Below are positions 1-8,504 of a DNA stretch of 64,000 nt, piece after piece (position 1 is the first letter of the stretch; every line of letters begins with the position of its first letter). Origin of the DNA: Opitutales bacterium UBA5694 (lineage in GTDB: Bacteria > Verrucomicrobiota > Verrucomicrobiia > Opitutales > Opitutaceae). The DNA lies in contig DIHO01000019.1 in the NCBI GenBank assembly GCA_002420185.1, positions 248,001-312,000 of the forward strand, in the 5' to 3' direction. The position numbers were made by a program, and so were the translations under genes. The notes under the pieces were generated by a model. That model was not told the origin of the DNA and did no database searches. It saw only the letters and a list, made by a program, of their open reading frames with translations.

Positions 1-201
1 ATGCATAATTTGCATCGGGGGAAAGACTCTGGAGCCGTTTGGAGTAAAGTTATAGATGTATCTGCAATTTTGATTCTAGTTATGTCTTTGTTTGGCTTTT
101 TGTTAATGTTTTTCATTAAATTTCGTCTAGCCAACAGTATGGTGATTTTGGGAACCAGCGTGGTTTTTTTCGCAGTCATCTATGCGTTTTTCGTCAGCTG
201 A
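1..201 (+). CDS. PepSY-associated TM helix protein, C-terminal part
   Basis: This is the tail of a small membrane protein whose beginning probably lies outside the window; the ATG at base 1 may be internal. The visible part starts with a short polar stretch (HNLHRGKDSG) and continues with W-x-x-V-I-D-V-S and two hydrophobic segments, at about residues 18-40 and 47-65. The pattern 'DLHRGK.....W..vID.SA' is typical of PepSY-associated TM helix proteins (PF16357-like, COG3295). These are often encoded next to DUF4198 proteins, as here. The role is not established; association with metal or redox systems at the inner membrane is the family-level guess. Confidence 0.7.
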   Translation: MHNLHRGKDSGAVWSKVIDVSAILILVMSLFGFLLMFFIKFRLANSMVILGTSVVFFAVIYAFFVS

Positions 202-251
202 ACCTGTTATTATCAGGATCAATAAAACAAATATTATAAAAAAATAGAATC

Positions 252-1067
252 ATGAAAAAAATAACTCGAACGACTGTGGCTATAGCTACTGCGTGCTTCA
301 TCGGCGGAGTGTCGCTTATCGCCCATACATCTTATATTCTACCGAATGTTTTCTCTACGAGCAAAGGGGATAGGATGACGGCCTCCTCCTCATTTACGGA
401 AGAATTTTTCGTTCCCGATTTTAAAGTGGAATCGGACGATTTCCATCTGATTTTGCCGAGTGGCGAGAGAGCCGATTACGGAAGGATTGCTATTTTTGAC
501 CAACTCACAGTGCTTGAGAGTGCTCTTAATGAGGACGGCACTTATCGATTTTCGACGGGTGATCGTCTTGGGCGTAAATTCAAAATGAAATTTGTCGATG
601 GAGCTTGGGACTATGTGGCTCGTGGCATGGGTGAAAATCCGAAATCCGACGTTATCCCAGAAGGTGTCATGGTAGCAGATTTTCAATCACAAACTGTCGC
701 AATAGCTTATGTGACCAAGGGAGCTCCCACACAAGCGGCTCTTAAGCAGAAAGGTAGCGGGCTTGAAATATTGCCTGTGACCCATCCAAGCGAAGTGTAT
801 GTAGGGGAGCCGTTTGAATTCGTCCTTACATTCAATGGTAAGCCGATGAAGGGCCATGAAATATCTGTTTTTCGACAGGGTGGAAAGTATGAAGAACCCC
901 ATTACAAACTTAATTTGATGAGTAAAAATAAAGGCAAGATTTCGGCTGTATTTGAAAAGCCGGGCGTTTATGTCGCAATGACGCGTTACCAGGACAAGGC
1001 TCCAGAAGGCTCCGAGACACCCTATCGGAGCTACACAATTTCATTAACCTTCGAGGTCCAACGTTAG
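252..1067 (+). CDS. DUF4198 domain-containing secreted protein
   Basis: A 271-residue protein with an N-terminal signal peptide (residues about 1-25, 'MKKITRTTVAIATACFIGG') followed directly by the beta-rich DUF4198 region that begins 'AHTSYILPN'. The His in this opening segment is characteristic of the family, and an immunoglobulin-like half starts near residue 175 (HPSEVYVGEPFEF). Family members are periplasmic and are often linked to nickel/cobalt or other metal uptake; the exact ligand is unknown. It follows the PepSY-associated membrane protein by 50 bases and precedes an EF-hand protein, so the three may be one transcription unit. The initiating ATG has no clear Shine-Dalgarno site. Confidence 0.75.
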   Translation: MKKITRTTVAIATACFIGGVSLIAHTSYILPNVFSTSKGDRMTASSSFTEEFFVPDFKVESDDFHLILPSGERADYGRIAIFDQLTVLESALNEDGTYRFSTGDRLGRKFKMKFVDGAWDYVARGMGENPKSDVIPEGVMVADFQSQTVAIAYVTKGAPTQAALKQKGSGLEILPVTHPSEVYVGEPFEFVLTFNGKPMKGHEISVFRQGGKYEEPHYKLNLMSKNKGKISAVFEKPGVYVAMTRYQDKAPEGSETPYRSYTISLTFEVQR

Positions 1068-1099
1068 AACACCTTGAAAATTAGTAGATATTGAACGAA

Positions 1100-1645
1100 A
1101 TGAAAAATAACAAAATTATCAATAGGCTTTTCCTCACTCTATTTGTAACTTTCTCAATGTTCGCAGCGGAGGTAAATGGGGATGATAAAAAAAATCAATC
1201 TAGGGAAAAAAGTGCTCCCCGCGCGCATACGAAAGAAGCCTTTATGGATAGTAACGACGAAGATGGCGACGGAATTGTAAGCAAAGAGGAATTCTTGGCG
1301 ATTCGTGAATTAAGTCATGCCGAAAAAGATCTTAATAGGGACGGAATCGTTACGGAAGCAGAGTACGTTGCCGAGTGGGAGCAGCGCTTGGACAAGCAGC
1401 TGGCAAAACAACGAGAGGCTTCTGTAAAGCAGGCGTACGTGCGTTATGGATCTTTAGACACGGATAGGAATAATAATATGACGCTCACAGAATTCCATGT
1501 TTCTGGCCTTCGGAGCTTTAATTATTATGACACTAATGGAGATGGTATTGTTACTGAGAATGAGTCAAAGCCGGAGAATCGTTTTGGTGATCTGGTTGAG
1601 TCGAACGAAAGTAAGAAAAACAATAAGGCAAAGAAGAAAAATTAA
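1100..1645 (+). CDS. Secreted EF-hand protein with four Ca-binding loops
   Basis: An in-frame TTG exists 9 bases upstream, but the ATG at 1100 gives the natural signal peptide (residues 1-about 27) and is preferred. Four EF-hand loops are visible at residues 53-64 (DEDGDGIVSKEE), 77-88 (DLNRDGIVTEAE), 120-131 (DTDRNNNMTLTE) and 144-155 (DTNGDGIVTENE). Loops 1, 2 and 4 keep the D-x-D/N-x-D-G-x-I/V-x-x-x-E ligands. Loop 3 has Asn at the usual Gly, so it may bind weakly. The C-terminus is a Lys-rich tail. Such calmodulin-like secreted proteins are common in Planctomycetes/Verrucomicrobia; the partner is unknown. Confidence 0.75.
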   Translation: MKNNKIINRLFLTLFVTFSMFAAEVNGDDKKNQSREKSAPRAHTKEAFMDSNDEDGDGIVSKEEFLAIRELSHAEKDLNRDGIVTEAEYVAEWEQRLDKQLAKQREASVKQAYVRYGSLDTDRNNNMTLTEFHVSGLRSFNYYDTNGDGIVTENESKPENRFGDLVESNESKKNNKAKKKN

Positions 1646-1909
1646 AGCAAAAACAAGAAGTCCTGAGTTTCTATCGTTTTATGGTTGATGATAGTGTTGG
1701 TGCTCAGTTCGCTACGGGATGGAGGTCAATCATGTATGCTCGGCTTAGAGCTCGATCTTGCAGGCGTTTCAGATAGCTACACGCGAAACGTTTCTCAAAC
1801 ATGGCCTTGGGTTTGCAAGGCAGCCTATACCTAATTTGCTCGGATGTTCCCCTGAAGCCGAATATAATTCAGTTCATTACGATCTTTTCCCTGGCTGTTA
1901 GGGGGCCGC

Positions 1910-1993
1910 TCTCAATCGTTCAAGCGATTCACAGATGCAGATACGAATGGTGTTTGCAAGCTGAGTGGGAAAGAGTTTCAGGCGGCACGCTAA
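1910..1993 (+). pseudogene. EF-hand-like coding relic
   Basis: Within the gene-free stretch 1646-2403, the frame through base 1931 reads F-K-R-F-T-D-A-D-T-N-G-V-C-K-L-S-G-K-E-F before a TAA at 1991. If the two residues V-C replaced an original D-G, the loop D-T-N-G-D-G-K-L-S-G-K-E would be a canonical EF-hand. No start codon or continuous gene surrounds it. It may be a decayed copy of the EF-hand gene just upstream. The piece is short enough that chance cannot be ruled out. Confidence 0.3.
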
Positions 1994-2107
1994 CTGCCCC
2001 AACCCACAGGCGCGGGAGCGATTCCTGTATTTGGTCCCTGATGGTTGCTTCAAAATCGGGGCCTCGCTAGATTTCAAAGGCTCTTGGGTTCGGGCAGAGG
2101 CCCTGGG

Positions 2108-2164
2108 CTATCCTATTTTCTCAGGCTCGATCAGGTTGCCATCCGCATTCTCATCAAAAAGTCT
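2108..2164 (-). pseudogene. EF-hand-like coding relic, opposite strand
   Basis: Reading the minus strand down to a TAG at 2108-2110 gives R-L-F-D-E-N-A-D-G-N-L-I-E-P-E-K. It contains a perfect 12-residue EF-hand loop D-E-N-A-D-G-N-L-I-E-P-E. A stop codon lies immediately upstream (2165-2167), so only this loop remains open. It lies on the opposite strand from the first relic, so the two are not one simple gene. The rest of 1646-2403 shows nothing recognisable. Confidence 0.3.
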
Positions 2165-2403
2165 TTAAGCTAGAGCTCTAACCTCATGGCCGAGCTTAAA
2201 GGCTATTTAAGAACCGCTATCTCAGTGTAGTGAGAGTCTATACACCCCCAGCGAAAGCCGTTTGGGGATTGATTGTAAGCGATGAGTTTAGAATTAGAGA
2301 GCGTTTGCAAAATATTAAAAGAGACATGTATTCAGTTTGTAGAAGTTCCATTTAAGTCATAACAAGTAAATAACCTCCCTGAAAAGCTAGATTACATAGC
2401 AGT

Positions 2404-3141
2404 TCAGCGTGCGTAATTGTTGGGTTGCTCTGTGTAGACTATTTCCATTGGTATTCCCCGCGAGTCCAACTGAGGGGTAGCTGGCAAAGTTTTCAACTTA
2501 TTGTCGAAGGTGCTGGCGACGACCATCCCGACCAAGGCATCTAGAATATCGTCCTTCGCTACATCGGATCTCCTGAACTTTATGAGTGCTCGATTGGTAA
2601 GGTCGCGGCTATTTGATAGATGATTTTCCAGTAAGGTTAGCCGCTCTTCGAATCCGGCGGAGCACTTTTTTGAATGTTTCATAGGTTGCCGCTTGTTCAG
2701 TCCCCAGAAGCATAATTCGGGGTGAATCTCGCGGATTGTATATCCAGCATTTTGGCTGGAAAGTAAGTAATTATTCACTTCGCGAATTTTATTGATGATA
2801 TTAAATGCCTGCTTGCTAAGCTTTTTCCCGATGGCGATTACGCTCAGATCCTTCGCGTCGCTGTATTCAGCGGCTTTAAGCACTGGATAGGCTGGGGCAG
2901 GGAAGACAGAAGAGCCCCGAGGTCTACCAAGGGCTTTACGAGCGGCTTTATCGCACTCTCTTTCATCACTGCCCGAGTCGATCAGCCCGATTGGGATATC
3001 TATGAAAATTCTAGAATTTTTTGGTAGGACGCTGGTCAGCTCTTCTAGGTCTGAAGCGACTCCAAAGGATACAGACGTCTGGTCTTTCCGAAAATAGAAC
3101 CAGCCGGCTTTGCAACCATCTACGCCAACTGCTGTGTTCAT
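2404..3141 (-). CDS. DUF429 family protein
   Basis: A 245-residue cytosolic protein that begins M-N-T-A-V-G-V-D-G-C-K-A-G-W, the signature opening of DUF429 (PF04250), an RNase H/resolvase-like fold. Other family landmarks are 'FIDIPIGL' near residue 47, the acidic cluster after 'ERECDKAAR', 'RGSSVFPAPAYPVL' near 75-88, 'HPELCFWGL' near 139 and 'DDILDALVGM' near 199. The conserved acidic residues suggest a metal-dependent nuclease-type fold, but no activity has been shown for most members. It stands alone, with no operon partner. Confidence 0.85.
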   Translation of the reverse strand: MNTAVGVDGCKAGWFYFRKDQTSVSFGVASDLEELTSVLPKNSRIFIDIPIGLIDSGSDERECDKAARKALGRPRGSSVFPAPAYPVLKAAEYSDAKDLSVIAIGKKLSKQAFNIINKIREVNNYLLSSQNAGYTIREIHPELCFWGLNKRQPMKHSKKCSAGFEERLTLLENHLSNSRDLTNRALIKFRRSDVAKDDILDALVGMVVASTFDNKLKTLPATPQLDSRGIPMEIVYTEQPNNYAR

Positions 3142-3197
3142 TTGTCGGGAAACAATGTTAAACGTCTAAATGGAGTATAAAGACTTAGCAACTCGTT

Positions 3198-3530
3198 TTA
3201 GCTTTCTTCTTCAAGAAGCTCATAGGTTATTAGGGACATTGCAAACCTGTAGGCATTCCGAGGATGAATGGTAAACAGGAATCTGAACATGCGGATCCCC
3301 ATTCTCCCGGTCCTCGGAAAAGCATCTCCAAGGAACTTCTGGACATCAAAATTTAAGTATTGATCTTTCAAGTCTTTCCCTGGAAAAACCGAGATCGTTC
3401 TGCATACAGCCTCTCTTAAAATCTCGTGGATTGCGTCGGATTCTACTGGCGGAGGAGTGAGGTCTGAAATGCCACCTTTCGGAGCAAAGATAACCATACA
3501 AGCCCTCGAGCGGGGGCAGCGTTGGGACAA
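3198..3530 (-). CDS. Hypothetical protein, possibly a fragment
   Basis: An open frame of 110 codons with no family I recognise. The C-terminal two thirds (from about residue 30, 'ESDAIHEILREAV', to 'FAMSLITYELLEEES') has balanced composition and looks like real protein. The first about 20 residues are Cys/Arg-rich and unconvincing. The true start is therefore uncertain, and the piece may be the tail of a longer decayed gene that began further upstream on the same strand, towards 3.8 kb. Confidence 0.35.
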   Translation of the reverse strand: MSQRCPRSRACMVIFAPKGGISDLTPPPVESDAIHEILREAVCRTISVFPGKDLKDQYLNFDVQKFLGDAFPRTGRMGIRMFRFLFTIHPRNAYRFAMSLITYELLEEES

Positions 3531-3566
3531 AGATGTCTCGTAGCCCTCTGGACACGTGTTACCGGC

Positions 3567-3791
3567 TCAATTGCATGCTGAGGCTTCGAATTCCTCTTTG
3601 TCATCAACCCGCTTTGTTTCGGCCGCTTCTAATTGGACGAAACCAATGGCTATTTTACGTTTCAACCATTCGTTCTCAGACTCCTGTTTCGGTGACAAGC
3701 GAAGTGCTCCCAGAAAGAGGGAATGTAATCGTCGACAGTACAACCTTTTGGTTACATTTTTGGTGGTTGATTTTGGAAGGAAAACGAGCAA
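3567..3791 (-). CDS. Possible ParD-type antitoxin relic
   Basis: The C-terminal part of this 74-codon frame reads A-L-R-L-S-P-K-Q-E-S-E-N-E-W-L-K-R-K-I and then I-G-F-V-Q-L-E-A. That resembles the second helix region of ParD/CopG-like antitoxins ('vrEALRLLeere...L...I..Gl.qld.Ge'). The N-terminal DNA-binding strand is missing or degenerate. No ParE-like toxin follows; the next open frame on the strand (3198-3530) does not look like one. I consider this a weak resemblance. Confidence 0.22.
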   Translation of the reverse strand: MLVFLPKSTTKNVTKRLYCRRLHSLFLGALRLSPKQESENEWLKRKIAIGFVQLEAAETKRVDDKEEFEASACN

Positions 3792-3863
3792 AAATAAGGC
3801 CGTTTATTTTTTAATTAACACGGTCCCCTATTTTTTCGGGCAAAAAAATCAAACCAACAAGTC

Positions 3864-4604
3864 ATGAAACCTATCCACTCATTCTCGAAAGTCGCTCTCT
3901 GCGGGGTGATTTCTATCCTTTTCGCTTTCGGGGCGCTGGCTGCGGAAGAGAAGACCTTCAAGAAGATTTTCAACGGTAAGGATCTCTCAGGTTGGGAAGG
4001 CTTGCCTCAGTTCTGGTCGGTTCAGAATGGTGCCATCACTGGCAAGACGGATGACGACAATGTGGCCGATCCAAACACCTTCATTATATGGCAGGGGGGA
4101 GAAGTGGCGGATTTCGTGTTGCGGCTGAAATTCAAGATCGTGGGAAATAACGACGATGGCTGGGCTAACTCGGGTATTCAATACCGTGCCAAATTATTGG
4201 ATAAGAGCACGTTTTCTGTAGGAGGCTACCAAGCGGATTTCGAAGCGGGGATCAAGTATTCAGGGATTCTCTACGAAGAAAGAGGGCGTGGCATACTGGC
4301 CTTGCGCGGTCAGAAGGTGGAAGTATATCCCATCCCGGAAGGCAAAAAAAAGCCTGAGATCAAAGTGATGGGTAGTGTGGGCGATTCGGATGAAATTCAG
4401 GCCGCGATTAAGCAGGGCGATTGGAATGACTATCGCATCGTCGCGAGAGGGAACCGAATAATGCATTTTATCAATGGCCTTAAAACAGTGGATGTGACGG
4501 ATTTGGACGGGGCGAAGGCGGCCAAGTCTGGCATCTTGGCGTTGCAACTGCACAAGGGAAAGAACATGACCGTGCAGTTTAAGAATATCCGTTTGAGGCA
4601 GTAG
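3864..4604 (+). CDS. DUF1080 (3-keto-disaccharide hydrolase type) protein
   Basis: A 246-residue secreted protein: signal peptide at residues 1-about 28 (cut after 'ALAA'), then one DUF1080 domain with the jelly-roll landmarks 'IFNGKDLSGWEG', 'WSVQNGAITGKT', 'DFVLRLKFKI', 'NSGIQYRA', 'GDWNDYRIVARGNRIMHFING' and the terminal 'VQFKNIRLRQ'. Several family members cleave 3-keto-glycosides made by partner dehydrogenases. The Gfo/Idh/MocA and GMC oxidoreductases elsewhere in this window would be suitable partners, but none is adjacent. It is monocistronic; AT-rich sequence upstream may hold the promoter. No Shine-Dalgarno site is visible. Confidence 0.88.
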   Translation: MKPIHSFSKVALCGVISILFAFGALAAEEKTFKKIFNGKDLSGWEGLPQFWSVQNGAITGKTDDDNVADPNTFIIWQGGEVADFVLRLKFKIVGNNDDGWANSGIQYRAKLLDKSTFSVGGYQADFEAGIKYSGILYEERGRGILALRGQKVEVYPIPEGKKKPEIKVMGSVGDSDEIQAAIKQGDWNDYRIVARGNRIMHFINGLKTVDVTDLDGAKAAKSGILALQLHKGKNMTVQFKNIRLRQ

Positions 4605-5058
4605 CGGAGACTTCTCAAACGAACAACGTTGCCGACCCTCAGGCCCTGATGATATCCAAACTGGTTTTCCTCCTTAATCGCAGCACGCTTGCTCGGTGCT
4701 AGTGTTACGCCGCAAATTCAGGTGGATCCCACCGTTGTCAAGCGATGCGGCCTGGCTACGGGAATATAGGGTAGACGGATACTAAAACAACCATCAACCG
4801 AATCAATTTTCCAACATCGCTCATGCCTTTCTGGATTACCGCAAGGCGGCAGCAGGTTCGCTCCTCCCGTGGGAACCGCGGTAGAATTTCATCATGATTA
4901 TATCGCTTTTAAGTGGGAATTCTGCTGCAATAATTTACTACTAAACGGGTCAATTCTCTTGGTGGCTTGCACGACCTCATGAGGTAAAATAAAGGCTTTT
5001 CGGCTATTCTCAAATGTTAATCTCTAACTTATAATATCCATATAATGAATACAAAAAT
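4605..5058 (+). other. Gene-free stretch with coding-like scraps
   Basis: No gene is supported. Two short open pieces have protein-like composition: 'SLIAARLLGASVTPQIQVDP' in one frame and 'NIAHAFLDYRKAAAGSLLPW' in another. Stops separate them and I cannot assign a family. The last 60 bases before 5059 are AT-rich with two TATAAT-like boxes (about 5030-5045), which probably include the promoter of the next operon. Confidence 0.35.
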
Positions 5059-6531
5059 ATGAAACATCTGCTAGAAACAAGACTTGCTGCCATATCGCTT
5101 ATCGTTATTTACACGGTATTTTTTAATATATCCGCACTCGCCGTGCCTACCAATTCTCTCTTTAATATTGAAGAGATTCTCGATGAAAGTACCTTGGGTA
5201 CAAAGATCCTGCAGGAATGGCACCCCGTAGGAACCACGCGGCAGAAGCTGATCGAAATCAATGTTGCCGAATGGTGGCCAGGCCAGGATTATCGGATTCC
5301 AGTGCGTATGATTGTGCCTCTTGAAGGCAAAGCGAAGGGATTTAGCATTACCGGAGCCAATGGTAACTTTGAGGCTCTGACGAAAGACACGCAGCCAACC
5401 GATTTTCAGGCTAAACTGCTGGAAGGCGGCGTTGGTATCGTTAAGACGCTGGTCAGGGCTTCGAGGCAGCTTGAGGGCAAGCAGGGCTTAGATCAAAAAA
5501 TGATGCACCAGTTTATGAAGGATCTAAATCCACGCTACACGACTCTCTGGATTTGGTCGATGACCTTAATGCGGGCAACCACTGCGGCGTATACGGAAAC
5601 CAATTACTTTGAAAAAGGAAAAGTGGCCGGTTCGGGTAGCTCCAAGAACGGCATGGCACCCGCGGTCGCCTTGATAAATGACGAACGTTTTACTGCGACC
5701 TTCTCAAACCACGCGGGTGCTTATTATTCACCGACTCGGAGAGCCGAGAAGCAAGAAATCGCTAAAGCGGAACGGGCAAACAAAGTATTTTTCGAGGCCG
5801 TCAAGTCTGGCTATATCGATCTGGATCAAAACCGCGAGAGGGTTTTTCGGCGCGTCATGGTGGGATCTGAGGGCGGTATGAGTCAAATGGCACTGAAAGC
5901 GGGAAAATCCATGGACGAAATGCAACACTTTTTGGATCGTTTATGGTCTACCGCGTGCGTTTCGGAGAATTGGGATCGGCTGAGGGAGCGCGGAGTTGAT
6001 GTTCTTTTCGAGCCGGGAACGCATGACTATGTTGCCTATGATATTGTCTGGGGAGCGCAGAACCATCCTCAGGTGCCTGTTTATTACCAACCCAATGGCG
6101 GGCACTCGCAAACGCCGCATGTCGCTACGGCAAAGGACGAACAGAATAGGGACGCCTTCCTTTGGCATCACTTCTTCGGCGGCGATTCCTTGCTTAGGCC
6201 TCCAACGTCGAGCCATAAAGTCGACCAGAATAAACTTACGGTTCGCGTGAGCTTTGAGGAAGGCCCTCAGCCAACAGACGGGCGTATCTGGTGGATGTAT
6301 GACCGAGCACCCGAAGGCTCCGCTCCGTTCTTGCTCGTGCCCATCCCTGAAGAGCAATGGGCGGATATGGAACGGGATCCCAAGACCGGTTCATGGACCG
6401 CCAACGTTCCGCTCGAGAAAGGGGCATCCCGTATAGATTTTTTCAGTAATCACGGTCACATGGCCAACGGCTATAAACAGTATCATTCAAGCCCCTACAC
6501 GCGGGTTGAACTTTCCTCATCCCAGAATTGA
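5059..6531 (+). CDS. Secreted alpha/beta hydrolase, PhoPQ-activated-protein-like
   Basis: A 490-residue protein with an N-terminal hydrophobic signal (residues about 8-29). The central part carries a serine-hydrolase elbow of the form G-S-S-K-N-G (Ser195), comparable to the G-x-S-K-x-G elbow of PhoPQ-activated pathogenicity-related (PqaA) proteins. 'FEPGTHDYVAYD' near residue 318 probably carries the acid, and 'PNGGHSQTPH' near 345 the catalytic His. A beta-sandwich C-terminal domain follows. Substrate unknown; a sugar ester or peptide is possible. Its TGA stop overlaps the ATG of the next hydrolase gene by one base (TGATG), so the two are translationally coupled. Confidence 0.65.
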   Translation: MKHLLETRLAAISLIVIYTVFFNISALAVPTNSLFNIEEILDESTLGTKILQEWHPVGTTRQKLIEINVAEWWPGQDYRIPVRMIVPLEGKAKGFSITGANGNFEALTKDTQPTDFQAKLLEGGVGIVKTLVRASRQLEGKQGLDQKMMHQFMKDLNPRYTTLWIWSMTLMRATTAAYTETNYFEKGKVAGSGSSKNGMAPAVALINDERFTATFSNHAGAYYSPTRRAEKQEIAKAERANKVFFEAVKSGYIDLDQNRERVFRRVMVGSEGGMSQMALKAGKSMDEMQHFLDRLWSTACVSENWDRLRERGVDVLFEPGTHDYVAYDIVWGAQNHPQVPVYYQPNGGHSQTPHVATAKDEQNRDAFLWHHFFGGDSLLRPPTSSHKVDQNKLTVRVSFEEGPQPTDGRIWWMYDRAPEGSAPFLLVPIPEEQWADMERDPKTGSWTANVPLEKGASRIDFFSNHGHMANGYKQYHSSPYTRVELSSSQN

Positions 6532-7424
6532 TGAAGAAAATACCACTGATCGTTTTGATGGCCATGGTTTGCCCACTCGCCGACACAAAACGTGTTGACG
6601 ATGCAAGCATCCCCAAGGGCAAAGTCTACGTTTACAAGCAAGTCGATAGCGTGGACCGCGAAATGGAAATCTATTTCCCAAAGGGGCATTATGCTTCGAA
6701 AAAGACAGTCCCTGGCATTATCCTGTTTCATGGCGGCGGTTGGGGTGGGGGTAATCGCATAGCGTTTAGCTATCAGTGCGACTATTTCGCGAGTCGGGGA
6801 ATGGTGGCCGCGACGGTCACCTACCGCTTGCGAACCAAGGAAGATCGAGCGGCAATGACCGAGGGGCAATCGACCAAGCGCGTTTGTATTCCCGATGTGA
6901 AGAGCGCCATTCGTTGGTTTAAGCAGAATGCCAAAGAACTGGGCGTGGATCCCAATCGCATCGTTGCTGGTGGCGGCTCCGCGGGAGGGCATATCAGCCT
7001 GCTGGGCACAAACAATCCAGGCCTCAATGATCCCAATGACCCTAAAGGAATTGACACTTCCGTGGCGGCTTACGTCTTATTCAATCCTGCGCTTTCAAAG
7101 AGCGATGCCAATGATCCAGAGGTTGATTTTTTGCAGCATCTGAAAGCCGACTTTGGGCCGGCGATCGTCTTTTTCGGCAGCGAGGATGAGTGGTTGATTA
7201 ACGGCTGGAATCCCGCAGTAGCAAAAATGAAGTTGCTCGGCATCACCTCCGTCGAGATGCAAATTGCCGAAGGGCAAACGCACGCTTTTTTCAATAAGCA
7301 ACCGTGGAAAGATATCACGCTGATTGCCGCGGATGAATTTCTAACGAAACTCGGCTACCTTCAAGGTAAGCCAACGCTTTCGATGCCCAAAACGGGTGAA
7401 GCGTTGAGCGTGAAGTCTCAGTAG
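6531..7424 (+). CDS. Secreted acetyl-esterase-like alpha/beta hydrolase
   Basis: A 297-residue protein of the HSL/BD-FAE type. It has an oxyanion loop H-G-G-G-W (67-71), a nucleophile elbow G-G-G-S-A-G-G-H (Ser150), an Asp in 'FFGSEDEWL' and the catalytic His in 'EGQTHAFF'. Enzymes of this class remove acetyl or feruloyl groups from polysaccharides. The start is the ATG overlapping the upstream stop; a TTG three bases earlier is not needed. The N-terminus is hydrophobic (KKIPLIVLMAMV) and probably exported. It forms a coupled pair with the upstream hydrolase. Confidence 0.8.
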   Translation: MKKIPLIVLMAMVCPLADTKRVDDASIPKGKVYVYKQVDSVDREMEIYFPKGHYASKKTVPGIILFHGGGWGGGNRIAFSYQCDYFASRGMVAATVTYRLRTKEDRAAMTEGQSTKRVCIPDVKSAIRWFKQNAKELGVDPNRIVAGGGSAGGHISLLGTNNPGLNDPNDPKGIDTSVAAYVLFNPALSKSDANDPEVDFLQHLKADFGPAIVFFGSEDEWLINGWNPAVAKMKLLGITSVEMQIAEGQTHAFFNKQPWKDITLIAADEFLTKLGYLQGKPTLSMPKTGEALSVKSQ

Positions 7425-7506
7425 TTTTTCAAAGCTATAGCCCTATCAATAATCTAATCGAAAAATTGTACATAAATAATTGATACGTTAATACCCTATA
7501 AACGTT

Positions 7507-8484
7507 ATGCACTATCTCATCAAAACCCTAATCCTAATGCTCCTTGTGATACTCGTTCTGCTGTCGGCGGCACCCTTCACGAATGCACAATCGCAACAGT
7601 TTTCCGAAGAGAAACTGGCACAATCTCTCAAGCATTTTCCCAAAGCGGACCTGAATAAGGACGGCAAACTGACTGTGGAGGAGATCCAGCAATTCCGCCA
7701 ATCGAGGCAGAGGAATGGGCGCCGGGCCGCAGCGGTGCGAGCGACGCAGGCTAAGGACGCAAATCTAAATGAGACGCTGTCGGGGATGAACGCACAGTTT
7801 AAGAATGTTGAGGTGGAGCTTCTTGAGTGGCCTAGCGAGTTGCATGAGAAACTTGGAAAAATGACGAAATTTGCTTTGGTGACGTGGCCTGTCGAAAAGG
7901 TTGAGGGGAAGCTGCCGTTGCTTATTAATTTGCATGGCGGAGGACAGCGTTGGTTTGACTTTGATTTTCAACGGCAGCTTGAGATTGCGGCTAAGATGGG
8001 GATGAAGCGAGGCTTTGATTTGGCGGAGCTTGTGGGGAAGGGACTGATTACGCTCGATCCTAACACGGCGGAACGTTGGAGCGTGGATTCGCTCGATACG
8101 ATGCTTGATTATGTGTTGGAAACCTTCCCCGAGATCGATGAGGATCGTGTGTATGTGATGGGCTACAGCGCGGGGGGTGGAGCTACTTGGAGATGGATCA
8201 ATCAATCGTCGGATCGTTTTGCCGCGGCTGCGCCTTGTGGTTTCACGGGTGGTAGCGCCAATGATGATGCGAAGAAGCTTGCCAACTTGCCGATTTGGAC
8301 GATGGCGGGCAGCGAGGATGGGAAAAATCCAGCTGGAATTAGAAAAATGGTGGAGCGATTGAGTGCGGCGGGCAATGTGAACGTGAAACACACGGAGTTT
8401 GAGGGGGCAGATCATCGAGAGGGAGGTAGAGCTGTGTTTGAGACGGCGGAGCTGGTGGATTGGATGCTTGGATTTTCGAAGTAA
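7507..8484 (+). CDS. Secreted esterase with N-terminal EF-hand
   Basis: A 325-residue protein: signal peptide (1-about 27), one EF-hand loop D-L-N-K-D-G-K-L-T-V-E-E (48-59), then an alpha/beta hydrolase domain with H-G-G-G (143-146), nucleophile elbow G-Y-S-A-G-G-G (Ser221), probable acid Asp in 'MAGSEDGKN' and His in 'EGADHREGG'. The EF-hand probably binds Ca2+ for folding or docking outside the cytoplasm. Family: polyhydroxybutyrate depolymerase/prolyl-oligopeptidase-like esterases. The preceding 80 bases are AT-rich and likely carry its own promoter. Confidence 0.75.
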   Translation: MHYLIKTLILMLLVILVLLSAAPFTNAQSQQFSEEKLAQSLKHFPKADLNKDGKLTVEEIQQFRQSRQRNGRRAAAVRATQAKDANLNETLSGMNAQFKNVEVELLEWPSELHEKLGKMTKFALVTWPVEKVEGKLPLLINLHGGGQRWFDFDFQRQLEIAAKMGMKRGFDLAELVGKGLITLDPNTAERWSVDSLDTMLDYVLETFPEIDEDRVYVMGYSAGGGATWRWINQSSDRFAAAAPCGFTGGSANDDAKKLANLPIWTMAGSEDGKNPAGIRKMVERLSAAGNVNVKHTEFEGADHREGGRAVFETAELVDWMLGFSK

Positions 8485-8504
8485 AACTAGGGAAAGATTA
8501 ATAT

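Noticed and set aside
7765..8415. 216-codon open frame on the minus strand, Arg/His/Ile-rich
   Set aside because: It lies wholly inside the EF-hand esterase gene, has unnatural composition and no motif; it is a shadow of the plus-strand gene.
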